Of a stretch of DNA of 13,541 bases, positions 1 through 6,363 are shown piece by piece. Origin of the DNA: JAYQPQ01 sp038145405 (GTDB lineage: Bacteria; Pseudomonadota; Gammaproteobacteria; Pseudomonadales; GM7GCV1); NCBI GenBank assembly GCA_038145405.1, contig JAYQPQ010000049.1, positions 1 to 13,541 of the forward strand. Direction: 5' to 3'. Made by a program: the position numbers and the translations under genes. The notes under the pieces were generated by a model. The model was not told the DNA's origin and did no database searches. It worked only from the letters and a program-made list of their open reading frames with translations. Each line of letters begins with the position of its first letter. The stretch's first letter is position 1.

Positions 1-657
1 TTGGCAATCAGTCTGTTTCGGGAAGACTGGCACCAGGGCGTGGTGGGTCTGTTGGCTTCGCGCGTCAAGGATCGGCTGCACCGGCCGGTCATCGCCTTTG
101 CCCGCGACAAGCCCGGTGAGCTCAAGGGTTCCGGCCGTTCCATTCCCGGGTTTCACTTGCGCGACGCGCTCGACGCCATCGCCACCCGCCATCCCGGCAT
201 GATCAGCAAGTTCGGCGGCCACGCCATGGCAGCCGGGCTCAGTCTGGCAGAGCGCCAGTTGGCGGCCTTTAGTGAGGCATTCGATCAGATTGCCGGCGAG
301 ATGCTGGACGAAGCAGATTTGCAGCAGGTAGTCTGGACCGACGGCAAACTGCCGGCCTCGGCGCTAACCCTGGACACCGCGCGTCAGGTGCGCGATTTGC
401 TGCCCTGGGGGCAGCGCTGCCCGGAGCCGCAGTTCGAGGGTGAATTTGTACTGCGCGCAGCGCGCGTGGTCGGTGAGAAGCACCTGCGGCTTGAGTTGGA
501 GACCGGCGAAGGTCAGCGCTTGCAAGGCATCTGGTTCAACGCCGATTTCGATGCCCTGAGTGAACCGGGCACTGCGAGTCGCCTGGTCTTCCGCCTGAGC
601 GTCAACGACTATCGCGGTGAAGCCTTGCAGCTGCAGATCGTGCATTGGCACGGTTGA
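1..657 (+). CDS. recJ: Single-stranded-DNA-specific exonuclease RecJ, C-terminal part (5' truncated by window edge)
   Basis: RecJ degrades single-stranded DNA 5' to 3' and acts in recombination and mismatch repair in the cytoplasm. What is seen is the last 218 residues. They open with the conserved stretch EDWHQGVVGLLASR, followed by GSGRSIPGFHL and then the DHHA1 nucleic-acid-binding signature FGGHAMAAG at about residues 71-79. A beta-rich C-terminal part (about 120-218) fits the RecJ OB-fold region. The frame is open to the first base, so TTG at position 1 is almost certainly an internal Leu codon and not the start. RecJ is normally about 570 residues, so the DHH catalytic domain with its metal-binding aspartates lies upstream of the window. 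The stop is TGA at 655-657. No strong terminator follows before the next gene 55 bp on, so read-through into it is possible. Confidence 0.93.
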   Translation: MAISLFREDWHQGVVGLLASRVKDRLHRPVIAFARDKPGELKGSGRSIPGFHLRDALDAIATRHPGMISKFGGHAMAAGLSLAERQLAAFSEAFDQIAGEMLDEADLQQVVWTDGKLPASALTLDTARQVRDLLPWGQRCPEPQFEGEFVLRAARVVGEKHLRLELETGEGQRLQGIWFNADFDALSEPGTASRLVFRLSVNDYRGEALQLQIVHWHG

Positions 658-712
658 ACGCCACCTTTATTGGTGCTGTAGTGCACTCCTCAATCTTCTG
701 TTGGAGAAGTAG

Positions 713-976
713 GTGAACGAAGCCCTGATGGTAAAAATCATCGTGGGATTAATTGCCGGTGCCTGGCCAGTCGTGGTCGGCTACCGTACGAGACAGCTCG
801 TTGTGGGTGTCATCGGTTCTCTGTTGGCCTTCGGCGGCGCGCTGCTCAGCGGTTTTCTCATCGCCGCGCCGGTTGCTGTAGGCTGCGGCTGGTATTTGGA
901 ACGCCGCGCGGCGAAAAGCGCCCGAGCTAATGCGACCCTGGTGGAAGAGATTCTGGGTTCAGAACCGGACGACTGA
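713..976 (+). CDS. Small hydrophobic membrane protein of unknown function (87 aa)
   Basis: I do not recognise this family. The 87-residue product is mostly hydrophobic: a first membrane segment at about residues 7-24, a short polar turn with YRTRQ, and a long glycine- and alanine-rich hydrophobic run at about 29-60. A basic cytoplasmic-looking stretch (LERRAAKSAR) and an acidic tail follow. Two transmembrane helices with both ends inside are therefore likely. The start chosen is GTG at 713 because GGAGA at 703-707 sits about 6 nt upstream. An ATG at 728 would lose only five residues and has no better ribosome-binding site. The gene lies 55 bp downstream of recJ on the same strand and is followed by another uncharacterised membrane protein. 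Being a real gene is supported by the Shine-Dalgarno site, the coherent membrane topology and the GC-rich codon use. Confidence 0.62.
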   Translation: MNEALMVKIIVGLIAGAWPVVVGYRTRQLVVGVIGSLLAFGGALLSGFLIAAPVAVGCGWYLERRAAKSARANATLVEEILGSEPDD

Positions 977-1067
977 GTTTCTGGCGCGGACAGCGGTCGT
1001 TGCCGCCAGGATCCACGCATTTCTTGATCTGGACCCTGGCAGTAGCGCAGGGAATCTCTATGCTTCC

Positions 1068-1652
1068 ATGGGCAAACACTCCCTCAACCGTTACGAGCGC
1101 GACTCCCAGGGTCAGGTGCTGATTGACGTATCGGCCGCACGCATCGAGGACCTCTACAACGATTTTGACAAGAGCGCGCCCTATATTCGGCGCGACCTCG
1201 ATATCGATCTAGTGGGCTACCTGATCAACTGTGTGCGCGAAATTCAGCGCGAGCCCTTTGTCTTGCGCTGTAGTTTGGGTAAGGCGCTCGATGCGGAAGT
1301 GGAAAATCGGGTGCGCGGCAGCCTGAATTCCTATTTTCTTTACTTGGTCGAGGACGAGAAACGACGGCTGGCGGAAATGCTGCGCCGTTCGGTCATTCTG
1401 CTCGCCGTGGGGCTGAGCATTCTCTTCGTCGCTATACGGGTCAACGCGACAGTGGATCAGCAGTCGTCCGTGATGGCGTCGGTGTTCGCCTCCGGTCTGA
1501 CCGTGGCGGCCTGGGTATCGCTGTGGGAGGCCTTCGCCGTTTTCCTTATCGAGTGGTTCCCGCATCAGGCCAATATTCGTCGCTATCGCCGTTTGTCGGC
1601 AGCGCAGGTGTTATTCAGGGCAGAGCCAGGTCTGGGACGCAGCGGCGTCTGA
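1068..1652 (+). CDS. Conserved-looking protein with two C-terminal membrane helices, unknown function
   Basis: I cannot assign a function. From ATG 1068 the product is 194 residues. A soluble, charged N-terminal part contains LYNDFDKSAPYIRRDLD, a run that looks conserved. It is followed at about 107-124 and 135-162 by two hydrophobic helices, and a short basic tail (HQANIRRYRR) ends the chain. The frame is open further upstream to an ATG at 930, giving 240 residues, but that version would overlap the preceding gene by 47 bp and adds a low-information N-terminus with no Shine-Dalgarno sequence. At 1068 the nearest purine-rich match (AGGGA, 1049-1053) is 14 nt away, which is long, so the start is uncertain in either case. 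The product is probably an inner-membrane protein with its bulk in the cytoplasm. It sits between two other small membrane-protein genes on the same strand, perhaps in one transcript. Confidence 0.66.
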   Translation: MGKHSLNRYERDSQGQVLIDVSAARIEDLYNDFDKSAPYIRRDLDIDLVGYLINCVREIQREPFVLRCSLGKALDAEVENRVRGSLNSYFLYLVEDEKRRLAEMLRRSVILLAVGLSILFVAIRVNATVDQQSSVMASVFASGLTVAAWVSLWEAFAVFLIEWFPHQANIRRYRRLSAAQVLFRAEPGLGRSGV

Positions 1653-1721
1653 GTGGGCTGCATTCCAGCCTCAAAATCCGCTATGGTGGCAGCCTCTGCC
1701 GGCTGAGGAGCACCGATTCCG

Positions 1722-2132
1722 GTGGAGCATTCACTTTCTGTTGCCACCATTGCAAGTGTGATTCAGCTGGCCGTGACTCCGGTATTTCTCATGGCCGGTA
1801 TCGCCGGCATCCTCAATGTCATGTCGGTGCGGCTGGGACGCATCGTCGACCGCGCGCGCGTGGTTGAACGGCAGATAACCTTTGCTGCCGATGAGCCCCA
1901 GCGCTACTTTCTGCAGCAGGAAACCACCTCCCTGTGGCGACGCATTCGCATGATCAACTGGTCGATTCGTGCCGGCATCTCGGCCGCGCTGATGGGCTGT
2001 CTGGTGGTGGTGACGCTGTTTATCGGCGAGTTTGTTGACCTCAACCTTTATGGGCTGATCGGCGGGCTCTTCGTCATCGCCATGCTGTGCATGATCGCAT
2101 CGCCGGCCTGGTGTTGCTGCTGCTCGAGGTAA
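1722..2132 (+). CDS. DUF2721-type membrane protein with a frameshifted C-terminus
   Basis: The protein reads 136 residues with hydrophobic helices at about 8-32, 80-102 and 108-125. After the first helix comes the stretch LNVMSVRLGRIVDRAR, which I recognise as typical of the DUF2721 family of small inner-membrane proteins (function unknown). The start is GTG at 1722, with GAGGAG at 1705-1710, 11 nt upstream. The last residues (ASPAWCCCCSR) are not family-like. In the frame offset by two bases the DNA continues as AGLVLLLLEVTLSTQQ and onward to a TAG at 2189-2191, which is what the family normally has after the third helix. The switch point coincides with a tandem ATCGC duplication. The undamaged protein would be about 154 residues. 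The truncated one keeps most of helix three, so it may or may not still fold. The restored reading frame would overlap the 3' end of tesA (opposite strand) by 17 bp. Confidence 0.72.
   Translation: MEHSLSVATIASVIQLAVTPVFLMAGIAGILNVMSVRLGRIVDRARVVERQITFAADEPQRYFLQQETTSLWRRIRMINWSIRAGISAALMGCLVVVTLFIGEFVDLNLYGLIGGLFVIAMLCMIASPAWCCCCSR
2094..2103 (+). repeat. 5-bp tandem duplication (ATCGC x2) that shifts the DUF2721 frame
   Basis: ATCGC at 2094-2098 is repeated immediately at 2099-2103. Removing one copy turns the codons into Met-Ile-Ala-Gly-Leu-Val and joins the upstream frame to the downstream one, which stays open to TAG at 2189-2191. The shift is seen directly. That the single-copy form is ancestral is inferred from how well the restored tail fits the family. 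Confidence 0.75.
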
Positions 2133-2174
2133 CCCTGTCCACCCAGCAGATGCGGCAGGGTATGGAAACGGCGA

Positions 2175-2801
2175 TTAACGATCAGAGGTAGCTGTCGCCT
2201 CGATATCGCCTTCCAGCAGCGGGCGCAGCTGGTCCAGCACCAGGTTGGTGACAAGGGGCTGCGCTTCGGCCGTGGGGTGAATGCCGTCGTCCTGCATCAG
2301 CTCGGGCTGCAGGGCGATGTCAGTCAGAATGAAGGGGATCAGCGGCACCTGGTATTGGCTGGCAAGGTCGCTGAAGATGGCGGTCAGGGCATTGCTGTAG
2401 CGCTCGCCATAGTTGGGTGGAATCATAATTTCCATCAGGATGGGCCGGGCACCGGTCGCCTGTGTCGTTTCAATCATGGCGCTCAGGTTGGCGCGAATGC
2501 TCTGCAGCGGATAGCCGCGCAACCCGTCGTTGCCACCCAGTTCGATCAGCACCCAGTCGGGATCCAATTCCTCCAGCAGTCGCGGCAGCCGGTTAAGTGC
2601 CCCGCCGGTGGTCTCGCCACTGACACTGGCATTGTGAACCTGATGTTCACGTAGCTCAGCCGCTAGCAGCGTCACCCATCCCGAATCGGTATCGATGCGA
2701 TAGGCAGCGCTCAGGCTGTCGCCCAGCACCAAAAGCGTGTCTGCGCGGCACAGCGCACTCGACAGCAGGAGGAAACTTAAATAAAACTTAACCGCGCGCA
2801 T
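2175..2801 (-). CDS. tesA: TesA-type SGNH hydrolase: periplasmic arylesterase / acyl-CoA thioesterase I / lysophospholipase L1
   Basis: The product hydrolyses ester or thioester bonds of acyl chains; in E. coli the homologue TesA is a broad-specificity periplasmic thioesterase, protease I and lysophospholipase L1. The 208-residue chain begins with a signal peptide (basic MRAVK, hydrophobic FYLSFLLLSSAL, likely cleavage after CRA near residue 20). All SGNH blocks are present: GDSLS with the nucleophile Ser29, SGETTGG at 61-67 (Gly of the oxyanion hole), GGND at 89-92 (Asn91), and DGIHP at 172-176 supplying Asp172 and His175. The length matches the family. The gene is divergent from the ybbA-ybbP transporter genes, the same arrangement as in E. 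coli, which supports TesA over other GDSL esterases. A palindrome in the 66-bp gap may regulate both sides. Its 3' end runs tail to tail into the DUF2721 gene. The exact substrate is not readable from sequence. Confidence 0.9.
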   Translation of the reverse strand: MRAVKFYLSFLLLSSALCRADTLLVLGDSLSAAYRIDTDSGWVTLLAAELREHQVHNASVSGETTGGALNRLPRLLEELDPDWVLIELGGNDGLRGYPLQSIRANLSAMIETTQATGARPILMEIMIPPNYGERYSNALTAIFSDLASQYQVPLIPFILTDIALQPELMQDDGIHPTAEAQPLVTNLVLDQLRPLLEGDIEATATSDR

Positions 2802-2820
2802 CGACTGGCCTGCAGATGTC

Positions 2821-2848
2821 TTTTGCTAGTATGCCAACTCTAGCAAAA
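2821..2848. promoter_or_regulatory. Perfect 9-bp inverted repeat between tesA and ybbA (candidate operator)
   Basis: TTTTGCTAG at 2821-2829 is mirrored exactly by CTAGCAAAA at 2840-2848, with a 10-nt spacer, so half-site centres are 19 bp apart (close to two helical turns). This is the geometry of a dimeric repressor site. It occupies 28 of the 66 bp between the two divergent start codons. It overlaps an extended -10-like element for the plus strand (TGC followed by TAGTAT, 2824-2832) and a weak CATACT-like -10 on the minus strand. No T-run adjoins it on either side in a position that would suit a terminator. The binding protein is unknown. Confidence 0.5.
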
Positions 2849-2867
2849 ACAACTCACGACACCTCCC

Positions 2868-3539
2868 ATGATTACTGTTCGGCAATTGTGCAAGTCCGTC
2901 ACCACCGGCGACGGTCAACTGCATCTACTTACCAACATCAACCTCGACATCGCCGATGGCGAAACGCTGGCTATTATCGGTGAGTCCGGCGCCGGCAAAT
3001 CGACCCTGCTTGCGCTGTTGGCCGGGCTCGACACGCCGACCAGCGGCCAGATCGTGCTGGCGGGGGCAGAGATTACCGCCATGGATGAAGAGCAACGCGC
3101 CGCGGTGCGCGCGGCGCACGTTGGCTTTGTGTTCCAGACCTTCCAGCTGTTACCGGCGCTGACGGCACTGGAAAACGTCGCCCTGCCGCTGGAGCTGCAG
3201 GGCAAGCGCGACGCCGAGCAGACGGCACGCACCTACCTGGATCGTGTCGGGCTGACGCCGCGGTTAACCCATTATCCCCGTCAGCTTTCCGGGGGAGAGC
3301 AGCAGCGCGTTGCGCTGGCGCGTGCATTTGCCACCCGACCCCACGTGCTGTTTGCCGACGAGCCCACTGGCAATTTGGATACCCGTACCGGCGAACGCAT
3401 CATTGATTTGCTGTTTGCCATGAATGCCGAAGAGGGCACAACCCTCGTGCTGGTCACCCACGAAATGCGCCTGGCACAGCGCTGTGCACGCTGTGTGCGC
3501 ATGAGTGCCGGCGAGCTGGCCGAGGACGCATGCGCCTGA
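2868..3539 (+). CDS. ybbA: ABC transporter ATP-binding protein YbbA
   Basis: This is the ATPase of an envelope ABC transporter of the MacB/LolCDE class, working on the cytoplasmic face with the permease encoded next. The 223-residue protein has Walker A GESGAGKST (38-46), Q-loop Gln90 in VFQTFQLLP, signature LSGGEQQR (140-147), Walker B VLFADE with Glu165 (160-165), the D-loop in GNLD and the switch His198 in VTHE. All catalytic residues are intact, and the length is typical of YbbA/LolD proteins. LolD was considered, but the divergent tesA and the long two-FtsX-domain permease point to YbbA. There is no clear Shine-Dalgarno sequence before ATG 2868; the 5' side reads ACACCTCCC, so initiation may be weak. 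The stop overlaps the start of the permease gene by 10 bp, suggesting translational coupling. Confidence 0.93.
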   Translation: MITVRQLCKSVTTGDGQLHLLTNINLDIADGETLAIIGESGAGKSTLLALLAGLDTPTSGQIVLAGAEITAMDEEQRAAVRAAHVGFVFQTFQLLPALTALENVALPLELQGKRDAEQTARTYLDRVGLTPRLTHYPRQLSGGEQQRVALARAFATRPHVLFADEPTGNLDTRTGERIIDLLFAMNAEEGTTLVLVTHEMRLAQRCARCVRMSAGELAEDACA

Positions 3540-6016
3540 TCTGGAAATTGCTGCGCCGCGACTGGCGCGGTGGTCAACTTGCTCTGGTGGCGGTTGCCGT
3601 CACCCTGTCAGTGGCAATCATCGCTGGCGTGGCGCTGCTCGCCGATCGGGTCGAGCGCGGTCTGGTGCGCGAAATGGGCAGCTTTCTGGCGGCCGATCTT
3701 GCCGTACGCAGCGGTGTCGCCGTGCCCGATGCGTTTCGCGCCGAAGCTGCTGCAATCGCATTGAACCAGGCCGAGACGGCGGAATTTTCTTCCATGGTGT
3801 TTCACGGCGACTCCAGTCATCTGGCGTCGGTGAAGGCTGTCAGCCCCACTTATCCCCTGCGCGGGCAACTGATTCTGTCCGACCAGCCCTTCGACTCGGA
3901 CAGCTCGCGCTATGAATACCGTACCCGGGCGCCTGAGCCAGGCAAGGTGTGGGTCGAGGAGCGCCTGTTACCGCTGCTCGGAGCCGAGCTGGGCGACTTT
4001 ATCGAAGTCGGCGATGTTGCCTTGCAGGTCGAACGAGTGCTCCTTCAAGAGCCGGATCGCGGTACCGGACTCTCGCTGGTGGGCGCGCGGGTCATGATGA
4101 ACCTGGACGATCTGGCGTCGTCCGGACTAATCCAGCCCGGCAGCCGCGTGGAGTATCAGCTGCTGGTGAGCGGTAGCGCCGCTCAGGTGGAAGGCTTCGA
4201 GACCTGGGCCGAGGCCAATGCCAGCGTGCATCAGGATGTACGCCGCCCGGAACGGGCCGAGCAGCGCGTAACCCGCACCGTGGATCGCGGGCGCCGCTAT
4301 CTGCTGCTGGCCGGAACCGTCGGCTTGCTGTTGGCCGGTGTGGCACAGGCCTTGGCCAGTTTTCGCTATGCCCAGCGCCATATTGCCGAGGCCGCCCTGA
4401 TCAAATCCTGGGGTGCATCGCGTGGTGAAGTGCGCCGGCTTTATCTGGGACAAATTGCCCTGCTGGGATTGTTGACCGCTTTGGTGGGTCTGGCTTTGGG
4501 TTGGGGCTTGCACTGGCTGCTGCTTGCGGCGGTGCGCGAATTTCTGCCGGTGGAATTACCGGCTGCCGGCGCCATGCCCTATCTGGTTGCCGCTGCCTCC
4601 GGACTGCTGTGCCTGGCCGGCTTTACCTTGCCGTCGCTCTGGCACCTGCCCAATATCTCGCCGATGCGCGTGTTGCGGCGTGATCTCGACACCCGTCCGC
4701 TGAGTGGGGTGCGACGCGCGCTCTGGGGTGCGGCCACACTGATCCTGCTGTTGAGCTTTTACGCCGCCGACCTGGAGCTGGTGTCGGGCTTTCTCGCCGG
4801 TCTGGCTGCTGTGGTGCTGTTGTTGGGTTTGTTTGCCTATTTGTTTCTCTATCGCCTGGGCAGCCGCTATGGCCACTGGTACGGCAGTTACTGGCGGCTG
4901 GCCATGGCCAACCTGCTGCGCCGCCCCAACCAGACCAGCCTGCAGCTGATCGCCTTTTCCTTTGGCCTGATGCTGCTGCTGGTGATGGTGATGATGCGCA
5001 CATCGCTGTTGGACGAATGGCGCCTGCAGATTCCCGAGGATGCGCCCAATCATTTTCTGATCAATGTGGCCGGTGGCGAACTGGACGATATCAACGCGCG
5101 TCTGGCCCAGCGCAACTTGGCGGCGGATGCCTGGTATCCAATGGTGCGTGGCCGACTCACCCACCTGAACGGCGAAGACATCACCGAGCGACGCGGTGTC
5201 GAAGGCTTGCGCCGCGAGTTGAACCTGACCTGGTCGGACATCATGCCCTCCGACAACCAGCTGGTCGCCGGCACCTGGTGGCCAGCCGAACCCAGCGATC
5301 GGGTATTGGTCTCCATCGAGCAGGAAATGGCGACGGAACTGGGTGCCGGTCTGGGTGATCAGCTCACCTTCAGCCTGGGCGGACTCGAACTGGAAGCCGA
5401 AATCAGCAGTCTGCGTTCGTTGAACTGGGACTCCATGAACCCGAATTTCTACATGATCTTTGCACCCGGCACGTTGGACGACTTTGCGCCGACCTGGATC
5501 ACCAGTCTCAATATCCCGGCGGCAGAACGCCTGGTGGTGAGCGACATACTTCGCGCCCATCCCACTGTGCTGGTGTTGTCGCTGGACGCTGTCATTGAGC
5601 GCATTCGCGGGGTGATCAAGCAGGCGACGCGCGGTCTGGAAATGATCTTTGCCCTGGTGCTGGGCTGCGGATTGCTGGTGTTCTATGCCGCCATTGCCGC
5701 TTCCTTTGAGGAACGCGCCCAGGAAGTCGCCATATTGCGCACCCTGGGTGCAGGCCAGCGCCTGATACTGGCAGCGGTGGCCGCCGAGTTCGCCGCACTG
5801 GGAGCACTGTCCGGGCTGGTTGCCGCCTGTGCCTCCGAGCTGACGCTCTGGGTATTGCAAGTGCTGGTGTTTGAGTTGCCCCTGCGCTTCCATCCCTGGA
5901 TCTGGCTCACTGCACCCCTGGCCGGCGCACTCTTTATCGGCGTGCTGGGGGTGCTGCGAACGCGCGGGTTGATTCGCACGCCGCCTATGCAGTCGTTGCG
6001 GGCGTTATTGGATTAG
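3530..6016 (+). CDS. ybbP: ABC transporter permease YbbP (FtsX/MacB-type, two FtsX domains)
   Basis: This is the membrane subunit of the YbbAP transporter. The 828 residues show about ten hydrophobic helices: one near 15-38, a large periplasmic region (about 40-255), helices near 256-278, 306-334, 347-368, 398-411, 418-441 and 470-490, a second periplasmic region (about 495-700), and helices near 702-724, 745-780 and 788-810. Two FtsX-type cytoplasmic coupling stretches are visible: AEAALIKSWGASRGEVRRL (287-305) and FEERAQEVAILRTLGAG (726-742). Length and topology fit E. coli YbbP rather than LolC or LolE (about 400 residues, four helices). It starts inside the ybbA stop region (10-bp overlap), so the two are co-translated. 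Transporters of this class usually use ATP to drive periplasmic movements rather than import, and pairing with periplasmic TesA suggests lipid or ester handling. No strong terminator directly follows the stop codon. Confidence 0.93.
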   Translation: MRLIWKLLRRDWRGGQLALVAVAVTLSVAIIAGVALLADRVERGLVREMGSFLAADLAVRSGVAVPDAFRAEAAAIALNQAETAEFSSMVFHGDSSHLASVKAVSPTYPLRGQLILSDQPFDSDSSRYEYRTRAPEPGKVWVEERLLPLLGAELGDFIEVGDVALQVERVLLQEPDRGTGLSLVGARVMMNLDDLASSGLIQPGSRVEYQLLVSGSAAQVEGFETWAEANASVHQDVRRPERAEQRVTRTVDRGRRYLLLAGTVGLLLAGVAQALASFRYAQRHIAEAALIKSWGASRGEVRRLYLGQIALLGLLTALVGLALGWGLHWLLLAAVREFLPVELPAAGAMPYLVAAASGLLCLAGFTLPSLWHLPNISPMRVLRRDLDTRPLSGVRRALWGAATLILLLSFYAADLELVSGFLAGLAAVVLLLGLFAYLFLYRLGSRYGHWYGSYWRLAMANLLRRPNQTSLQLIAFSFGLMLLLVMVMMRTSLLDEWRLQIPEDAPNHFLINVAGGELDDINARLAQRNLAADAWYPMVRGRLTHLNGEDITERRGVEGLRRELNLTWSDIMPSDNQLVAGTWWPAEPSDRVLVSIEQEMATELGAGLGDQLTFSLGGLELEAEISSLRSLNWDSMNPNFYMIFAPGTLDDFAPTWITSLNIPAAERLVVSDILRAHPTVLVLSLDAVIERIRGVIKQATRGLEMIFALVLGCGLLVFYAAIAASFEERAQEVAILRTLGAGQRLILAAVAAEFAALGALSGLVAACASELTLWVLQVLVFELPLRFHPWIWLTAPLAGALFIGVLGVLRTRGLIRTPPMQSLRALLD

Positions 6017-6050
6017 GGGATCCCGACGACCTGCCGAAGGCAATCACCGA

Positions 6051-6060
6051 ATAAAGAAGA
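6051..6060 (+). repeat. Direct repeat ATAAAGAAGA, copy 1
   Basis: Identical to 6171-6180, exactly 120 bp downstream. It may be chance or may mark the borders of a small dispersed element; nothing else about the flanks decides this. Confidence 0.35.
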
Positions 6061-6130
6061 CCCCGCTGCCAACAAATGCCAGCCAGGGGCGAGGAGATTG
6101 CATGATGGGAATGTGTGCATGAATGGCACG

Positions 6131-6168
6131 CCCAACCCATCCCTGTTGGGGCCGCCGTTGCCGGGCGG
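6131..6168. repeat. Two adjacent small hairpins
   Basis: CCCAAC (6131-6136) pairs with GTTGGG (6145-6150) over an 8-nt loop. Immediately after it CCGCC (6152-6156) pairs with GGCGG (6164-6168) over a 7-nt loop. Neither is followed by a T-run, so they are not classical terminators. Confidence 0.4.
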
Positions 6169-6170
6169 TT

Positions 6171-6180
6171 ATAAAGAAGA
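6171..6180 (+). repeat. Direct repeat ATAAAGAAGA, copy 2
   Basis: Second copy of the 10-bp repeat at 6051-6060. It directly follows the paired small hairpins. Confidence 0.35.
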
Positions 6181-6237
6181 ACTCACTACACGACCAGCCT
6201 TTACGGGCTTTTGGTGTCGACCCCAGGTGTTCTTTTC

Positions 6238-6255
6238 CTCCGTTAAACGGAGTTT
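6238..6255 (+). terminator. Weak candidate terminator for ybbA-ybbP
   Basis: CTCCGT (6238-6243) and ACGGAG (6247-6252) form a 6-bp stem with a TAA loop, followed on the plus strand by only TTT. It is about 220 bp past the ybbP stop. The short U-tract makes it a weak candidate, but it is the only plus-strand stem followed by Ts in the gap. Confidence 0.3.
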
Positions 6256-6263
6256 GAGCGATC

Positions 6264-6344
6264 AAAAAATTCGTGGGCGCAGGAAGTCATTGGTATCGGG
6301 GGTCTAGGTCGATAGCAATTTCTTCCTGCTTATGCGCCCACGAA
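6264..6344 (-). terminator. Large hairpin plus T6: intrinsic terminator of the carboxylase gene
   Basis: Left arm TTCGTGGGCGC-AGGAAG (6270-6286) pairs with CTTCCT (6322-6327) and GCGCCCACGAA (6334-6344), with GCTTAT (6328-6333) as a one-sided 6-nt bulge. Inside, ATTGGTATCG (6289-6298) pairs 9 of 10 with CGATAGCAAT (6310-6319) across an 11-nt loop; tc and tt form a small internal loop. The total is 27 pairing positions with one mismatch. Reading on the minus strand the hairpin is followed at once by TTTTTT (A6 at 6264-6269 on the plus strand). This is 19 bp past the carboxylase stop, so termination of that gene is the likely role. The stem is much longer than usual. Confidence 0.72.
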
Positions 6345-6363
6345 AGCGCTGAGTGTAATTCGT

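Larger units (their letters stand above)
6017..6363. other. Convergent intergenic region, no convincing gene
   Basis: This 347-bp gap lies between the ends of ybbP and the carboxylase gene. It holds two 10-bp direct repeats (ATAAAGAAGA), several small hairpins and one large hairpin described separately. Open frames of 69 and 73 codons exist on opposite strands but overlap each other, lack good ribosome-binding sites and abut the hairpin, so I do not call them genes. Confidence 0.6.

Noticed and set aside
1523..1867. 114-codon plus-strand frame
   Set aside because: Overlaps the ends of two better-supported membrane-protein genes in another frame; Arg/Ser/Cys-rich with no features.
2821..2848. 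Terminator reading of the tesA-ybbA palindrome
   Set aside because: It lies upstream of both divergent starts, is AT-rich with a 9-bp stem and no GC-rich core, so an operator is the better reading.
4556..5893. 445-codon open frame on the minus strand
   Set aside because: Fully antisense to ybbP, Gln/His-rich composition typical of the reverse of a GC-rich gene, no domain and no ribosome-binding site.
6044..6307. Small open frames of 73 (minus) and 69 (plus) codons in the convergent gap
   Set aside because: They overlap each other on opposite strands, lack Shine-Dalgarno sites, and the minus-strand one starts at the end of the terminator hairpin.
6238..6344. Integron attC site
   Set aside because: The bulged palindrome recalled attC, but no RYYYAAC/GTTRRRY core pair sits at the ends, no cassette structure is present, and the hairpin plus T6 fits a terminator.
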